Source of the DNA: Nectonema munidae
Lineage: Eukaryota; Nematomorpha; Nectonematoida; Nectonematidae
Direction of reading: 5' to 3'
DNA length: 64,000 nt
Assembly: GCA_030549495.1 (NCBI GenBank)
Contig: JAUIRK010000855.1
Span: forward strand, 2,537,501-2,601,500
Part shown: one piece after another, positions 1 to 54,370 of the stretch
Layout: the number at the start of each line of letters is the position of its first letter
Numbering within the stretch: position 1 is the first letter of the stretch
Notes under the pieces: generated by a model
What the model saw: only the letters and a program-made list of their open reading frames with translations
Database searches by the model: none
Told to the model about the DNA's origin: nothing
Program-made: the position numbers and the translations under genes

Positions 1-263
1 GGATCAACAAAAAGCTAAAAACTATTTATAAAAAAACGAAAAATATTAAATATTATTTTAAAACTATAGCTAATTTAACTCAAAATTAAAAAAATAATTT
101 TTTTGCTACTCTACTAACATAATCTAAGAAACGAGACTTTTAAATTGAAAAAACTTCACATTCCAAAAAATTTGAGCAATTAGTCTACATTTTTTGATTA
201 TAAGGTCAAAAAATAGGATTTTTAATTCAAAAATTATTTGCCCCGGTTATTTGCCCCACCGAC

Positions 264-28307
<28,044 letters not shown>

Positions 28308-28509
28308 TTTAGTTTATCTTACAAAATTAGATAATACATAAAAGTAAAAATATTTTAAAAACATAAAATAATATCTATAACAAGAAACTCTTTATTTATG
28401 ATTATATTTAAACTTGGAATTCAGAATGGAATTTTGATTATTTAAGCTATATATAGGTCTTATTAGTCACGAAAAGTAGTCACAAAATTACTATTATTAG
28501 TCACAAAAA

Positions 28510-29760
28510 TTACTTAAATGATTATCAATTTGGATTTCGCCAACATTATTCTACGGAATCTTTCCACTCTTGTTTGATTCATAAGACAGTTGAAATTTTA
28601 GAAAAAAAGGATGACGCTGTGATTTTTCTCTTTGACCTGTCAAAGGCTTTTGATAGAGTTAATCACTCATCAATCTTGAGGAATTTGAATAAATGTGGGT
28701 TTAGTAGAAGTTCGTTTTTTTTTTAACTCATACCTTATTAATAGGTATCAAATTGTTAAAGTGAATGATGCTTTTTCTAAGAAGCTATCCCTCAAAAATG
28801 GTATCCCGCAGGGATCGATTTTGGTGCCCTTACTTTTCAGCATAGCTATCAACAACATTATCTTCCTTCCAAATCTTTTTGAGTTTTTGCTCTTTGCCGA
28901 AGACATCTGCGCTTATCTCCCTTTATCTAAAGTAAAAAATGGTGAAGTTATCGACACATATAGCTTGAACAAGAACATAGACCAACCCTACAACTGGTGT
29001 TCTGAAAATAATTTGATTTTGAACAAAAAGAAATCCAAGTGCATGATAATTTCCAATAAGAATATGAAATATAACTTTTTAAAGTCCACAGTTATTGTTA
29101 AAGGAAAAAATGTAAAAATACTTTGGTTATTATTTGATAATATAATGAAATTTAGGCACACATCGATCAGTTGGCCTTCGATCTAAATCGACTCATTAAT
29201 ATTTTGTTTTTTACTAAAAATATTTCCCCATTGAAGATTAAACTTTTGATTTATAAGCAATTATTCCTTTCTTATGTTAATTATAGCATCATAAATTAGT
29301 TTCCTTTTGGGAAAAAACGTATTCAAATTCTTCAAAATAGAGCTATACGAGTAATTTTTAACATGAATAAGATGGACCACACTTCAGAGATTTTTATTCA
29401 GAATGAATTATTGAAAGTGGAAGATATTTTTAAACAAAGGGTAGGAGTATTTCTCTATAAATATTTCAACGGTTGTTTACAGAATGTTTTCGGGCCACTG
29501 ATAAGATATAGGGAAAATCTTTCACATAACACTAGGAACTCTCATAAACCTTTAAAAATTACCTATAGACTAAAAGGATCAAGTATTTCTTTAATAAAAA
29601 AAGTTAATGAATTTTATAATGATAATGTGCATCTCTTTGAAAAGGTATCCATGTCATTACTTTCATTTAAAAAAAAATAAAAAATCATCTTCTGAGTACA
29701 TACAAAATATTATCTAATCTAGACTTTACCTTTTGTTTTCCATGTGAACTTTTTTAAATT
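28510..29760 (+). mobile_element. Non-LTR retrotransposon, reverse transcriptase domain and C terminus
   Basis: Plus-strand frames give DYQFGFRQHYSTESFHSCLI, FLFDLSKAFDRVNHSSIL, NGIPQGSILVPLLFSIAINN, and FAEDICAY at the position of the catalytic FADD (second Asp changed to Glu-Asp). Then come NWCSENNLILNKKKSKCM, ILQNRAIRVIF and the C-terminal RLKGSSISLIKKVNEFYND. It is 5'-truncated with about four frame changes. It begins about 200 bases upstream of the GLYR1-like start codon and is divergent from it. Confidence 0.85.
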
Positions 29761-29874
29761 TTTCAGAAATTAAAAGCCAAGTGGGATTTTTTTTTAAATT
29801 TCAATACTTCAGCAATTCAGAAAGATTTATAATATCCTTAAATTTTTAATAGAATAAAAAAATGGGAAACACAC

Positions 29875-31500
29875 AGGGATGGGATTCAAATACTACTGGG
29901 AAAATTTTTTCAAGTTTTCCAAACTACTCGATCGAAAACCCTATGTAAATTTATATTTTTTAGGCTTTTCTACTACACCTTTTAATTGTATCTATCCAAC
30001 CCTTATACAATGAAAAATTTCATCTTTTAAAGTAAAAAAAGCTTGTACGCAAAACTTGTTTAATACTTCAAAAATATTGTGAAAAAATGAAAAATAAAAA
30101 AAAACAGAATTATAATCTTAATCGAATTATTTCCAGATTGCCTCCTGATTTTGATTGACTTCATCTACTTGCTTTCTTTTTACTCTTGTGTCATCTGCTG
30201 AATGATTCTTTCTCATCCATGTTATAACTCTATCTTTTGCCTTCCAATTTTTTAACGGCATGACAATTAAATTTATTATCATCAGTTTAGAGATGTTATG
30301 AACTGACAATAGGGCTCTTTTTCGGAACATATATTGTTCATCATTGAAAAGCCTCTCTCTGCTTCCGCTGTACTAACAGCCACGACTTTCAATATATTTT
30401 TAGCCTTTTTTATGCTCTCTGTTACGTCGGATACATGTAAAGTTTTAGTTTAAATTAATGAATTTTCAATATAATCTCAATATTCATTGAGATCGATTCG
30501 ATGACAAAAAAATCTTTCGAAATGAATGAGACTTTCCTCGCCTTCTTTCCATGGAATAACCACCTCTTCGATCTGCCATGAATTCGGATCCAAAAAATAT
30601 GAAAACTCGAGGATTATGTGGTCAATCTCAATCGAACAAGATGATGCTTTGATAAAGTTATTACTCATCATACGCTTTTCAATGTTTTCAATCACTTTTT
30701 GAAGAAGATTTTGACGTGGAATTCTAACTATTTTAGAATTTTCCAACCACTCAATTTCTTTCAACTCTTCCATAATTTGTTTATCTGCTTCCTTTTCGTA
30801 AACACCCTTACTTTTAATCATCAAGTTAAAAGCTTTGATCGATCTTTTAATAAGTTTATCTGCTTTTTGAACCGTTATATTTCTCGGTTGCAAACCGTTG
30901 GACAATATTGAGATTTCTTGAAGAATATCAATCATCAAAGCCAAATCATACAGAAAACTTTTGTTCGATAATCGTAATGCCATCGCTAAAAAGCCTTCGT
31001 TTGAAAAAAACTTATAAAGAGAAAGGTAGCCACGTCATAGAGCAATAGTAGTCCTCAAACTAAAAGCTGCAAACTAGTGACCAAAAACCTACCTATTTTT
31101 AAAATTTGCTATTTTAAAAAGCTCATTTTGATTTTTGTTTAACTGATGAAAAATTTTATAGATCTTATCAATGAATATTTTAAAATGATTAATCTTTATA
31201 CATCATTCACGGAGTCATGCAGTACCAACTGTAACCGGTGATTAAGGCAATGCCCAACACCCATTTGTACACCATTTATTTATTGAAGCTCAACAAAATA
31301 CTCGATATCAGAAAAGGGTCTGCAGTTTTTTACCATATTGTAAACGGTAGTAAAAACTTTGATTGTTGAGTCTAAAACTTTTCATTGATCAAAACTTTCG
31401 CTAATTGTGGTTTTCGAGACTTAAGTGCTTCCTTTAACACAAATTGAATACGCCTTGGATGAAAGATGATCTCGAATTTTTTTCCTCAAAAAAGCCTGAC
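29875..31500 (-). mobile_element. hAT transposon relic, KIAA1586/ZMYM-like transposase
   Basis: The left end CAGGGATGGGATTCAAATAC is a recognised hAT terminus. The minus-strand coding runs from about 31480 to 30127. It includes HCLNHRLQLVLHDSVNDVYK, the helix FLYDLALMIDILQEISILSN and LQPRNITVQKADKLIKRSIK. The C-terminal LMIINLIVMPLKNWKAKDRV and NHSADDTRVKRK are typical of KIAA1586-like hAT proteins. It needs several frames, and the right terminus is not found. One 168-codon frame (30477-30983) remains open. Confidence 0.8.
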
Positions 31501-31509
31501 GAGAAGTTT

Positions 31510-31800
31510 TGTTCTTATTTGAGAAATTTTCAAGCAGAGAGTAGGAATTTTTCTTTATAAAAACTTCAATGGTCATTTACAAAATGTGTTTGGCTCGTTG
31601 ATTAAATATAATAAAAATCCCATATATTATACTAGGAGCTTAAGAAAACCTTTGAAAATTTATAATAGACTGAAAGGATCAAATATCTCTATTTTGAATA
31701 AATTTAATGATTTTTACCTCGATAACAAAATACTATTTGATGACGTTTTTATGTCGTTGCTTTCTTTTAAAAAGAAGTGCCTACTAAAATAGTTTTTTAG
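31510..31800 (+). mobile_element. Non-LTR retrotransposon C-terminal fragment
   Basis: Plus-strand FGSLIKYNKNPIYYTRSLRK, then RLKGSNISILNKFNDFY and SLLSFKKK. This is the same C terminus as the element ending near 29690, but a different and diverged copy. Confidence 0.8.
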
Positions 31801-31949
31801 CAAAAGATTCACAAAAGAACTTTTAAGTTGATAATATTTGTAACAATTTATGCGTTGATATACATATTTTTTTCACAATGGAGAAATCTAACTTACGGCC
31901 ATTTTGTAGAAAATGTAAGATTGTAAATTATGTGATTATGTTTTATATA

Positions 31950-31994
31950 TTGTGAATATATATATATATCATTATAAATATATATATATATATA
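31950..31994. repeat. AT microsatellite
   Basis: Imperfect TA dinucleotide run directly before the minisatellite. Confidence 0.85.
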
Positions 31995-32078
31995 TCATCT
32001 CCAACCTGTATACTATGATGATTCATCTCCAACCTGTATACTACGATGATTCATCTCCAACCTGTATACTACGATGGT
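31995..32078. repeat. 28-bp minisatellite, three units
   Basis: Units start TCATCTCCAACCTGTATACT at 31995, 32023 and 32051, nearly identical. A further two or so partial units occur at 32208-32270. Confidence 0.92.
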
Positions 32079-32124
32079 TTCTATTCCATGTACAAATGAC
32101 TAGGGAGACAATGTTCAATTTTCT

Positions 32125-32560
32125 GTTCACATTTTGCTAGATGTAAGATTTGATATACCTCATTCGGGGAGACGATGCTACATAAGTTATTACCTATATA
32201 CATTATACCTGTATACTACGATGGTTCATCTCCAATCTGTATACCGCGATGATTCATCTCCAACCTATCAGTTCATATTTTGCTAGATGTAAGATTTGAT
32301 ATACCTCATTCGAGGAAAGGATGTTAGATAGGTTATTACTTATATTTTTGCAATTTTTTCACGATATTAAATAATATATTTTATTAAATAATCAAAATAA
32401 AATTCTGTAATCAAAGAATCACAAATATATTCTTTAAAAAATCAAAAAATTTGAAACTTTCTGTTCATATTTTGCTACCTCATACGATGTTACAAAAGTT
32501 ATTACCTTTACTTTGCCATTTGCACGATTTTAAATATTATATTTGTCAAATAATCAAAGA
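32125..32560. repeat. Higher-order duplication, about 146-bp period
   Basis: GTTCA[CT]ATTTTGCTAGATG starts at 32125 and again at 32271. A shorter third version starts at 32463. The 28-bp units lie between the first two, so the minisatellite is nested in a larger duplication. AT-rich throughout. Confidence 0.75.
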
Positions 32561-32580
32561 ATCGAAAAATGTTCAAATCA

Positions 32581-32718
32581 AAAAATATTTATTCTTTTTA
32601 AATATATCGTTGGCTCCCCTTACTTTTAGTTTCGTATGTGCATAATTTGATAAAAATTATCTTTCTATTTTAAAAGTAAGGGGAGCCAACGATATATTTA
32701 AAAAGAATAAATATTTTT
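32581..32718. repeat. Perfect 48-bp inverted repeat with 42-base spacer
   Basis: The left arm 32581-32628 and right arm 32671-32718 are exact reverse complements and include GTTGGCTCCCCTTAC. A DNA cruciform or RNA hairpin of 48 pairs is possible. No target duplication or transposase is seen, so it may be a recent inverted duplication or a foldback MITE. Confidence 0.95.
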
Positions 32719-33292
32719 GCGGTTTTTCGAAAGACGATGAAACAGTCTTTTATGTTTATTGTGAAGTGTAATAAGAAGAACTTGGACAGAGAAGGCTGGG
32801 AAGTTTGCATGTGATGTATATGATTTTTTCATGATAAGATAAGTGAAAGAATGTACCGAATCAAAACATATATATATATATTTAATCATAAACATACAAT
32901 AAACACATGCCGAAAAGATTTCAAACTTTTAATAATAAATAAAAATAATTAGCGAGATGAAAATAAATATATATATTGAAAATTTGCAGTGGTTGTCATA
33001 AAACATATTCAAAAATTTTTGTACTTATAAGAAAGATGATTTTTGAATTTCAGAAGGAAGAAAATTTAAAAATCTCCTATCTAAGTTATTTATAGATTTT
33101 TTTAAAAAATTAAAAAAGTTAAATTATGTTGTCCCATTAACTTATCTTTAAGTTCCATGAAATATGATTAATACGCTGTTAATTTCCAGAGCAATATTAA
33201 AAATTATATTTAATTATATTTTTTTAATTTAATTTTTTTCGCCTTAATTTCTATTCTAAACCAATAATTTAAAATTCCCAACACGTTTTTGA
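32719..33292. promoter_or_regulatory. Upstream region of the ARF gene
   Basis: AT-rich sequence between the inverted repeat and the ARF start codon. It should contain the promoter and 5' UTR, but I can point to no clear TATA box or initiator. Confidence 0.3.
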
Positions 33293-47250
<13,958 letters not shown>

Positions 47251-47384
47251 ATGCATTCCTCTCCAAACTCTCAAAATCGTCGCCTTTTGTCGTTAGCGAA
47301 GTTTTCGCGTTTTCCGACGCACTTTTTATATTTAACTCCATTTTACTCAAAGTTATCATCCACTTTTTGATTCTTTTGTTTTTA

Positions 47385-47390
47385 AATAAA
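47385..47390 (+). promoter_or_regulatory. Candidate polyadenylation signal of the ARF gene
   Basis: AATAAA 135 bases after the ARF stop codon on the same strand. Position is plausible; use is unproven. Confidence 0.5.
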
Positions 47391-47975
47391 ATTTTAATAA
47401 CAATATTCTTCTCTTTCAATCAAATTTGCGTGGATTTCCTACCTCAATCTTCTTTTTTCGTGAAATTTTATGATCCAAAAATCAAGCATTGAAAAGTTTT
47501 TTACCCGAAAAATATTCTCTAACTGTAAAAATTAAGAATTTTTGAAATAATTTTTTTGCTTTTGAAACTTTCTTTGATCTCACTTTTTGTAAAAGTATTT
47601 ACAAAACAGGAAACATTATGCAGATAAATTTTATTTATATTTTGTAAAAAAAAAACAGAATTTTTTTTTGAATTTTAAGAAGTTTAGTGCTTTATTTTAA
47701 TAAAGTGTTTTTTATGGAATAATTTTTGTTGTGAGGTCAGGGAATTTGAAAAAAAAGATCAGATAATTTTTAACAAAAAGTCAGAGAAAGTCAGTTTCTC
47801 AAGCTGTTGAAAAAATCACTAATGAAAAAGCAATTACGCTCCAAAAATTCTGCAAAGATTTTAGCATTTAACGTGCAATATATGTCACTAGAGGTGCGTG
47901 AGAACAGGTAAGCGAAAAGTGTATGAAGGGGTTTTTGAAAAAGTTCTTACCAAATTGTGATGATATAATTCTTTG
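47391..47975. other. Intergenic sequence after the ARF gene
   Basis: AT-rich, no recognised feature. Confidence 0.5.
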
Positions 47976-47979
47976 AATC

Positions 47980-48345
47980 TTTTAGGTTCTAGTGATTGTT
48001 TACTAGAAGAAATTGTTTCGATTGGTGAAAGTCTTCGCTTTGAAGAAGTCGATAAAGTAATCACTGAAGATTTATTAGACTCAACTACAAAATAATTTAG
48101 CACTGAAAATTTGTTAGATATAGAAAAACAAAGAGAGCTAGGATTCTTAGTATAGAAGAATCCGAAGCCGAAGAACTATTGCAAAAAGGAATCGATATTT
48201 TAATAAGCGTGTCAAAGGGCTTCAAAATTTTGATTCACTTAAACGAGAAATAATGGATATCATCTTGAGCCAGAAGATTCAAGTTATAAATATCTTGATT
48301 GCTATCGTCAAGAATGCCATGAATATTTTATGAAAAATGCCATAT
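47980..48345 (+). mobile_element. Possible pogo/Tigger transposase C-terminal debris
   Basis: Plus-strand pieces such as SLRFEEVDKVITEDLLDSTT, NLLDIEKQREL, EESEAEELL and YKYLDCYRQECHEYF resemble the acidic LLE/DL and CYR.IY tail of Tigger-like transposases. The match is by pattern only and in several frames. Confidence 0.3.
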
Positions 48346-49795
48346 GTAAGAAACTTTAATCAAATTTTTTTCATCAAAAGCAAAATTAGCTTAATTTTTG
48401 CTATTTACCTTCTCTCTTAAAAAAGTTCTTTCATTTTTTTATACTTTTTACCATTAATTTGCATACTTGAGTGAAGCGAATTTTAGCGAGGGATACCCGT
48501 ATGTATAGGTAAAACTTTTTTATTCTCTAATTCTTGTCTTTTCTTACAGCACTAAAAAATTAATCTCCTGGATTTGTCAATCACAAATCCGTTCTCTGAA
48601 TTATTTGTTTAATTTGTGACGTAATAGTTTCACTAGTATTGACGTTGCAAAGAGGCAACCTAGCTCAAGCTTCAGATTTCCAAAAATGTTAATTCGCCAA
48701 AGATAAAAGCTAATCAATTTTTGTCACATCTTGCATGTTTTTGCGTTAAAATTTAACATACGTAGGGTTAGCATAATTAAAAAAAAAAACTAAATAAAAT
48801 TTTACTTTTCACAACATAGTTTGGAGATATTTAAAATCTATTGAATAAAATGAGGTTAGCTTGGAATCTTTAGTTTTTTAAACATTCATTCTAAGTTAGC
48901 AATCATATTCGTTACTTTCGTTATGTCAAGATGTGCTTGACATTTTAAAGTATAGAAAGAAACGCCGAAAATTTACTACGACATGAAGTTATCTTGATAA
49001 TACTTCTTCTACGGCACACACACGTGTGATTGACAGAAGACAAAAGCAATTTGCATTTCCTTTTGATGATGTCATTTTAATTTCTCTTGCATTGATTTTT
49101 TGATTTGACAGCCTTTATTTGTCAAATATTTCACATTTTTGTTTCGTCTTCAAACCTTCTAGATTAGGGATATAAAAACTTTGAAGAAACAAAAAATTAA
49201 AAGATAGCTAGACAGCTTCTATGCCCTATGCTTGATTGTGCAATGTGTTATTTTTGCAATTATTTATAGGAAGCAGAGTGAGTTTTGTGCAGAGCAAGAA
49301 TGATATTTCATTCAGCATTACATTAATTAAAATAAACTTTGTCTGAATATACTTTTTTGTTTATAAAAGCAAAGATCAACACACATTGTAAACACACTTG
49401 CGACATATCTATACTTTAAAATTAGCGCGTCAGAGAAAAAGTTTTAGCATCCCTGAATTTTAAAGTAGAACGTTGTTGAGTGTTTCTTTTATACTTCAAA
49501 TATTTCAAAATGTTTCATCTTTTTATTTTCCGTTCAAATGAAATATTAACAAAATTTTTCATCTTTCTTAGGAAGCCATACTTTTTCAAGTTGCAAGAAA
49601 ATGGCAATAAATGAGGCTCGGTGCGTTCATGTTCATGCATCAAAATAAATGCTGAGAAAATGACAACATGTGCCGGTTTTTTACCCTGGTTTTCTTCCTC
49701 TGAAGAATTCAAAGGTTTTTACGGTTAGGTAGTGCTCTAGCGACCCGATTCTACGTGGTTAGTAATCAAGCTATCACTAGACAATAAGTTTGTTT
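48346..49795. other. Intergenic, unassigned
   Basis: AT-rich sequence without repeats or coding signal that I can support. Confidence 0.5.
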
Positions 49796-49805
49796 CCAAA
49801 TTGGG

Positions 49806-50009
49806 AGCGTTCGCGTTAGGATAGTATCGTTCACTCAGATGTATTTATATATTGTAACATAAATTCGTGTAAAATAACATATATAACAAGGTATAGCTAT
49901 TCTTTTGTAACAAGGGCCGGTAGGCGTTTAGTGGGATGGAAAGTCCAGGTAGACTTGGACTCAGCATTCCGGGCGGGCCACGATATCCGAAAGGATGGGT
50001 GCGAACGCT
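49806..50009. other. GC-rich structured element: candidate ncRNA or small TIR element
   Basis: AGCGTTCGC (49806-49814) pairs exactly with GCGAACGCT (50001-50009), closing about 204 bases. Nested inside are GGCC/GGCC (49915 and 49976), GGGATG/CATTCC (49933 and 49965), and an eight-pair hairpin with a UAGA loop, AGTCCAGG/CTTGGACT (49942-49961). ATCC-GAAA-GGAT with a GNRA tetraloop follows (49985-49996). Base composition differs sharply from the flanks. I match it to no known RNA family; a MITE with inverted ends is the main alternative. Confidence 0.45.
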
Positions 50010-50029
50010 ACAAACAACTTAATTAACTA

Positions 50030-51514
50030 ACTAACTATGCCAACATATGGATTGTGAGATGTCAATTTTGGGAAAGTAAATATAAAAAGATGGCCCATAA
50101 ATTTCTCTAAATATTCCAATTTTTAGATAACCACCAGCGTTCCGCAAGAACAAAATCCTGTTACGCTTTTAATCTTCCTATGGAGGAGTGTGGGAAGGAA
50201 GGAGTCAAATCTTCTTTTACCTCATCCTTCTTGCATTGGGGTATTATATATTATATAGGCTTGTTAGCATATGTTGTCACAGTTTTTGCGCGAAAGTTCA
50301 AGAATATTTATTAGCCTGGTAATTTCAATAATGCCATCTTTCTTTTCACTGACAAAAGCTTTTCTTTCTACTGGGAAAGTCCACGAAAAAATCTTTTATT
50401 TGTAATGTGATAAAATAATAAGCGATTTAAAAATAGTACACATTCATTCCACAATTGAATGGATGGATGAGGGAAATACTACCTACACAACTTCTAGGTG
50501 TATGTGGGAGAGAAAAGTTAAGAAAAAATTAATTAAACACATTCATTCTCATCTTCTTGTGTGTGTGTGTGTGTGTGTATATACAACACTACTTTGAATT
50601 TATTTAGCATAAATAATTAAAGTTTCTTTTAAGAAAAATATATATAATATAATATGTGTTGCAGACTAAGGCATCAAGAACCCTAATACATATGTTTATC
50701 GAGTAGGATAATGAGCACAGGCTTGGTTTGAAGAGACTAACGCCGACGACTGTCTTGACTGACAGCCCTGAAATGTTGCTACGATGAAAAGAAATTTGAT
50801 GATAATGAATTGAAAAAAGGTGCAGTTTTCTCGTATCACAAAAGCTTTACAAAACACAACAAGTCTCGTTGTGTGTGTGTGTGTTGTGATTCCACTCAGA
50901 AGCGATAGATATATCGTAAGAAGCTTAAATTTTTCATCACTTTGCAGTGTTTGCCTAGCGTATAAATTAAAACTATCATCATCATATTTCAATATTACTT
51001 ACATCTTTCAGCGAAAACATAGAATATCTCTTAGTGATGAAATCGAAATTTCATCCTCATTTAATACAGTAAACATATGTAATATGTATTGTATACGCCA
51101 TCATATGTTAACATAAACACCCTTTTACAAACCACCTTCCTTCTATATGAATTATAAATGTATAGTAATGTATAGGCCTTTCAAAAACTTTTAAGGTTCT
51201 CAGATAAGCTAGCATCTCCCTCCCTCCCCATATCATCATCTCTCGGTTTCCACCACCCCTACTACCTGTGTGCATTATCCTTCTACAAGAGGCGAGCGAT
51301 TATTACGTAGATAACGTTACTACGTATCCCATATGTTATGCACTATCATCATGAACCTTACCTTCTCGTAAAAGCTTCGTGTTTCATCGTTTTATTCGCA
51401 AAAGTCAATTAATTTGAAGCTGCTAATCAAAGCTCACACAATAAGCCAAAGTCTAAAAGCTACTAAAGATCATTTTTTGCGAAAATCAAATTGAATCATT
51501 AAAAAAAATAAAGT
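50030..51514. other. Upstream region of the secreted-protein exon
   Basis: Contains a (GT)n run (about 50560-50578), a GTGTGT run near 50872, and the probable promoter and 5' UTR of the exon at 51515. No core promoter element was identified with confidence. Confidence 0.4.
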
Positions 51515-51593
51515 TTCATGGAAGAACGATTCAAATGGTTTAGCTTCCTAACAATTCTTATCTTTTGCAATTTGGTGCACGTTTTAAGTCAAG
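51515..51593 (+). CDS. Probable first coding exon of a secreted or membrane protein (signal peptide)
   Basis: ATG follows a purine-rich stretch, and the exon encodes MEERFKWFSFLTILIFCNLV then HVLSQ. This is a short basic start, a hydrophobic core and a likely signal-peptidase site at the end. The exon stops one base into a codon at a consensus donor, AAG|GTAAGG. Exon placement at the signal-peptide end is typical of secreted proteins and receptors. No following exon can be named with confidence in the remaining 12 kb. An acceptor-bounded stretch near 60010 (AGHSLSTVINKK) is in compatible phase but unsupported otherwise. Start and end may be off by a few bases. Confidence 0.6.
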
Positions 51594-54290
51594 GTAAGGA
51601 AATTTCGTCATTTATATTAAATATAAATTTCTTCTTCATGCTTTATTAATAAACGATTTGATAAATTAAAAATTTTTTTTTTACCATTTATTGTTTTCAA
51701 ACTTAAGTATTCTTTCTCTTTCTAAAAAAATCGAGACTTTCTCCATTTCACAATTGCTTTAAAAATTTTCAGTTTTTTACTTTTTTTTATTTGTTTACAA
51801 ATATTTCGTTAGGTCATTTTTTGGTCCAGACCACTGACATAAGAACTCAAAAAGTTAGCCAAAACTAATCATCTATACTAGACGATTGCGTTGTCGTTTC
51901 AATGTTGAGTTAGCACATTTTCATTATTTGCCGTGGATATAGAATGTATCTTTATCAATCATCATATGTTTCGAGCGAAGAGAAAAATGACCACTGGACC
52001 GGCTACTTTATAAAATTTATATACACAGCAGACTTCGTTTAAATCAAATATACGAGACTCGTAAAAAATCTTAACTTAAACTAACAGCACCAGTTAAAAA
52101 AGTTTTGTGGAGAAAATTTTAAAAAGTAAAATCACTTCTAATCTCTCCATAAAATTCTCTCAAAGTGTCACAAAATCAGATTTGCCTTTATTTCGTTTGA
52201 GATTTCAAAATTTAACTTGCCTATCATATAAACTAAAAATTATTTTGTTTCATTCATACTTAAAATTGAATTGGAGACATAAAATTTCAACTTAAATAGA
52301 AATTTGATAAAGACATACATTTTACATCATAAGATAAAAAAAATTTTTTTTACTCTTTTTTTAGATTAAAATCAAAATGAGAATATTCAACTAGTTTAAG
52401 GGTGCGAGATATCACTAATTTTTGGAATTGTCGCGTCTTAGACTTACAAAAACATTTTGCCAAATTCTGAGTAGTATAGAACAACTCACCATTCACATAT
52501 GTATTTTATAATTTCTAAATGTTTTCAAAAAATTTTCCAAATAGAATTTTTGGCCCTTCTAATCTTATAGATGTATAATGTATATGGGTATATTTTTTAT
52601 ATTTTATAAAAAATTGAAAATTTAAATTTACCAAAATTCTGGCAACAAACCCAAAGTTCGGATAAAATAATGCCGTTTTTTATAATAATGAGATAAGACA
52701 AACCAGGAAATAAGACTTAGAACCGAGGAACAAAGAGTGTGCTACACGGTGATGATCTTTTATCCAAGATGTGTTAAAAATTTTCTTTAATAGACATAAA
52801 CTGTAAGGAATAGAAAATTTGGTTCATGAAGAGCACGTTTATTTAAATTAATTTGGTTGTAAAACATAAACAATTTGTTAAATGTAGACATTTATTTCGT
52901 GATCTGGCAATCCAAATGAAAGATCTTGACAGGGGAAATGCTCCAATGGGATACCTTTAGCGTTTCGTATTATTACCAATCTAAAAAATAATTGGTTGTA
53001 TCTCTCCTATGAAAATTTTGATTGGAAAAATGATTTTAAATTTCACAAATACTGAGTATTAGACACTACTATATAGAATTTTGGTGAGAGTTTTATACTT
53101 TGTATATTTCATCACATAATATATACGTATATAAATGAAGAAAGTAGTTTGAATGACACAAGCTAATAATTATGCGTTCCATATTAATAGTAATTCCATG
53201 AAAACAGTTTTTAATGTTATCAACTTTCGTAAAAAAATTTCTTGCTATTTTTTGCTGAAAATATGTTCATATACGCTAGGCATATATTAATTTGACCTAA
53301 ATATGCAAAAAATCCATCTTTTTTCAAGGGATGAATGACTTTCCACTTTCAAATTTCAAAGTTGTCATGAACTTTCAATACTGTAAAAAACTTGGTAAAA
53401 CTTTTAAAAATCAATTGTGTTCAAAAAATTAAAAAGTTTAAAGATATTTTTCAAAAATAGATGAATTGAAGAACTTAAATGTGTGAAAAGTTTTGAAAAT
53501 ATCTAAAAAAAATTGGGAAAATTCGGCATCTTTCAAAATACTTGATCTTTATTAAGAAGTTTCTGAGAATTTTGGCGAAGTCTATAAAAACTTTGGTCGT
53601 TTCATTGCTTAGCATCTAAGAAAAACAAGCAATGAAACCAAATTCTGCAGGAGTGTGTAGAATTGATTCCATAAAATAAATGAAAATGTAATCGTTATTT
53701 ACCCTAGAATTAATCTACAGAACAACGTTATGGTTAAGAGAATCGTTTAATTTGTTCTTAACATCATATAACATGTGTGGCGAATCAAAGGAAGTGTCAA
53801 ATAGGGAAATAATGACGGTATACAAGATTATACACCGTTTTTTGCTATTTTTATCCAAGCTTGTCATGCATTGAAAGAATTTTTTCAATTCATCTTTTTA
53901 AATCTCAAGTAATAAATCAATTAAATTTTAATGGAAAGGAATAATCAATTTAACGTTTTGAGAATGGGTTTTTTTGTCAAATTGATGTACTTTTGAGGAA
54001 ATGCAAAATTTGTTATATAAAATGAACAAATCTTGAATAATATAAAAGTTTCTATTTGGAAAAAATTTAATTGAAAGTAAATTTATAAATGAATTATTTT
54101 GGTCAAAGGAATTGTGCATAAGAAAGTAGGTTTTGATAGGAGGAAATTCTAAATTTGTGGTTTTGAAATGACCATTTTTCAAAATAACAACCACAAAACG
54201 GTTCCTTTTTTGCAGCAAAAATTCTCAAAAGAAAATTATAAAATATTTTTGAGCTTTTTTTAATAGATTCTTTAGAATAGTGAATATATC
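51594..54290. other. Probable first intron of the signal-peptide gene, unassigned
   Basis: Long AT-rich stretch. A minus-strand frame of 96 codons (53928-54218) is low-complexity and without motifs. Confidence 0.45.
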
Positions 54291-54370
54291 CAGTGGTGTT
54301 TCTTTGGCTTGGCCAAGCCCCCCCCCCTTAGTTTGCGCCTAAGTTGCACCCCTCCCTCTCCCATATTTTC
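54291..54370. repeat. End of a G/C-run hAT MITE
   Basis: Starts CAGTGGTGTTTCTTTGGCTT and carries a C10 run followed by TTAG, the complement of the G-run and CTTAG segment in the MITE at 57817. No second end found. Confidence 0.45.

Noticed and set aside
32581-32718. Rho-independent terminator
   Set aside because: The DNA is eukaryotic and the stem is far longer than such terminators.
49806-50009. RNase P, hammerhead, HDV-like or 5S RNA
   Set aside because: Compared by eye with the known cores, none of their conserved motifs are present in the right order.
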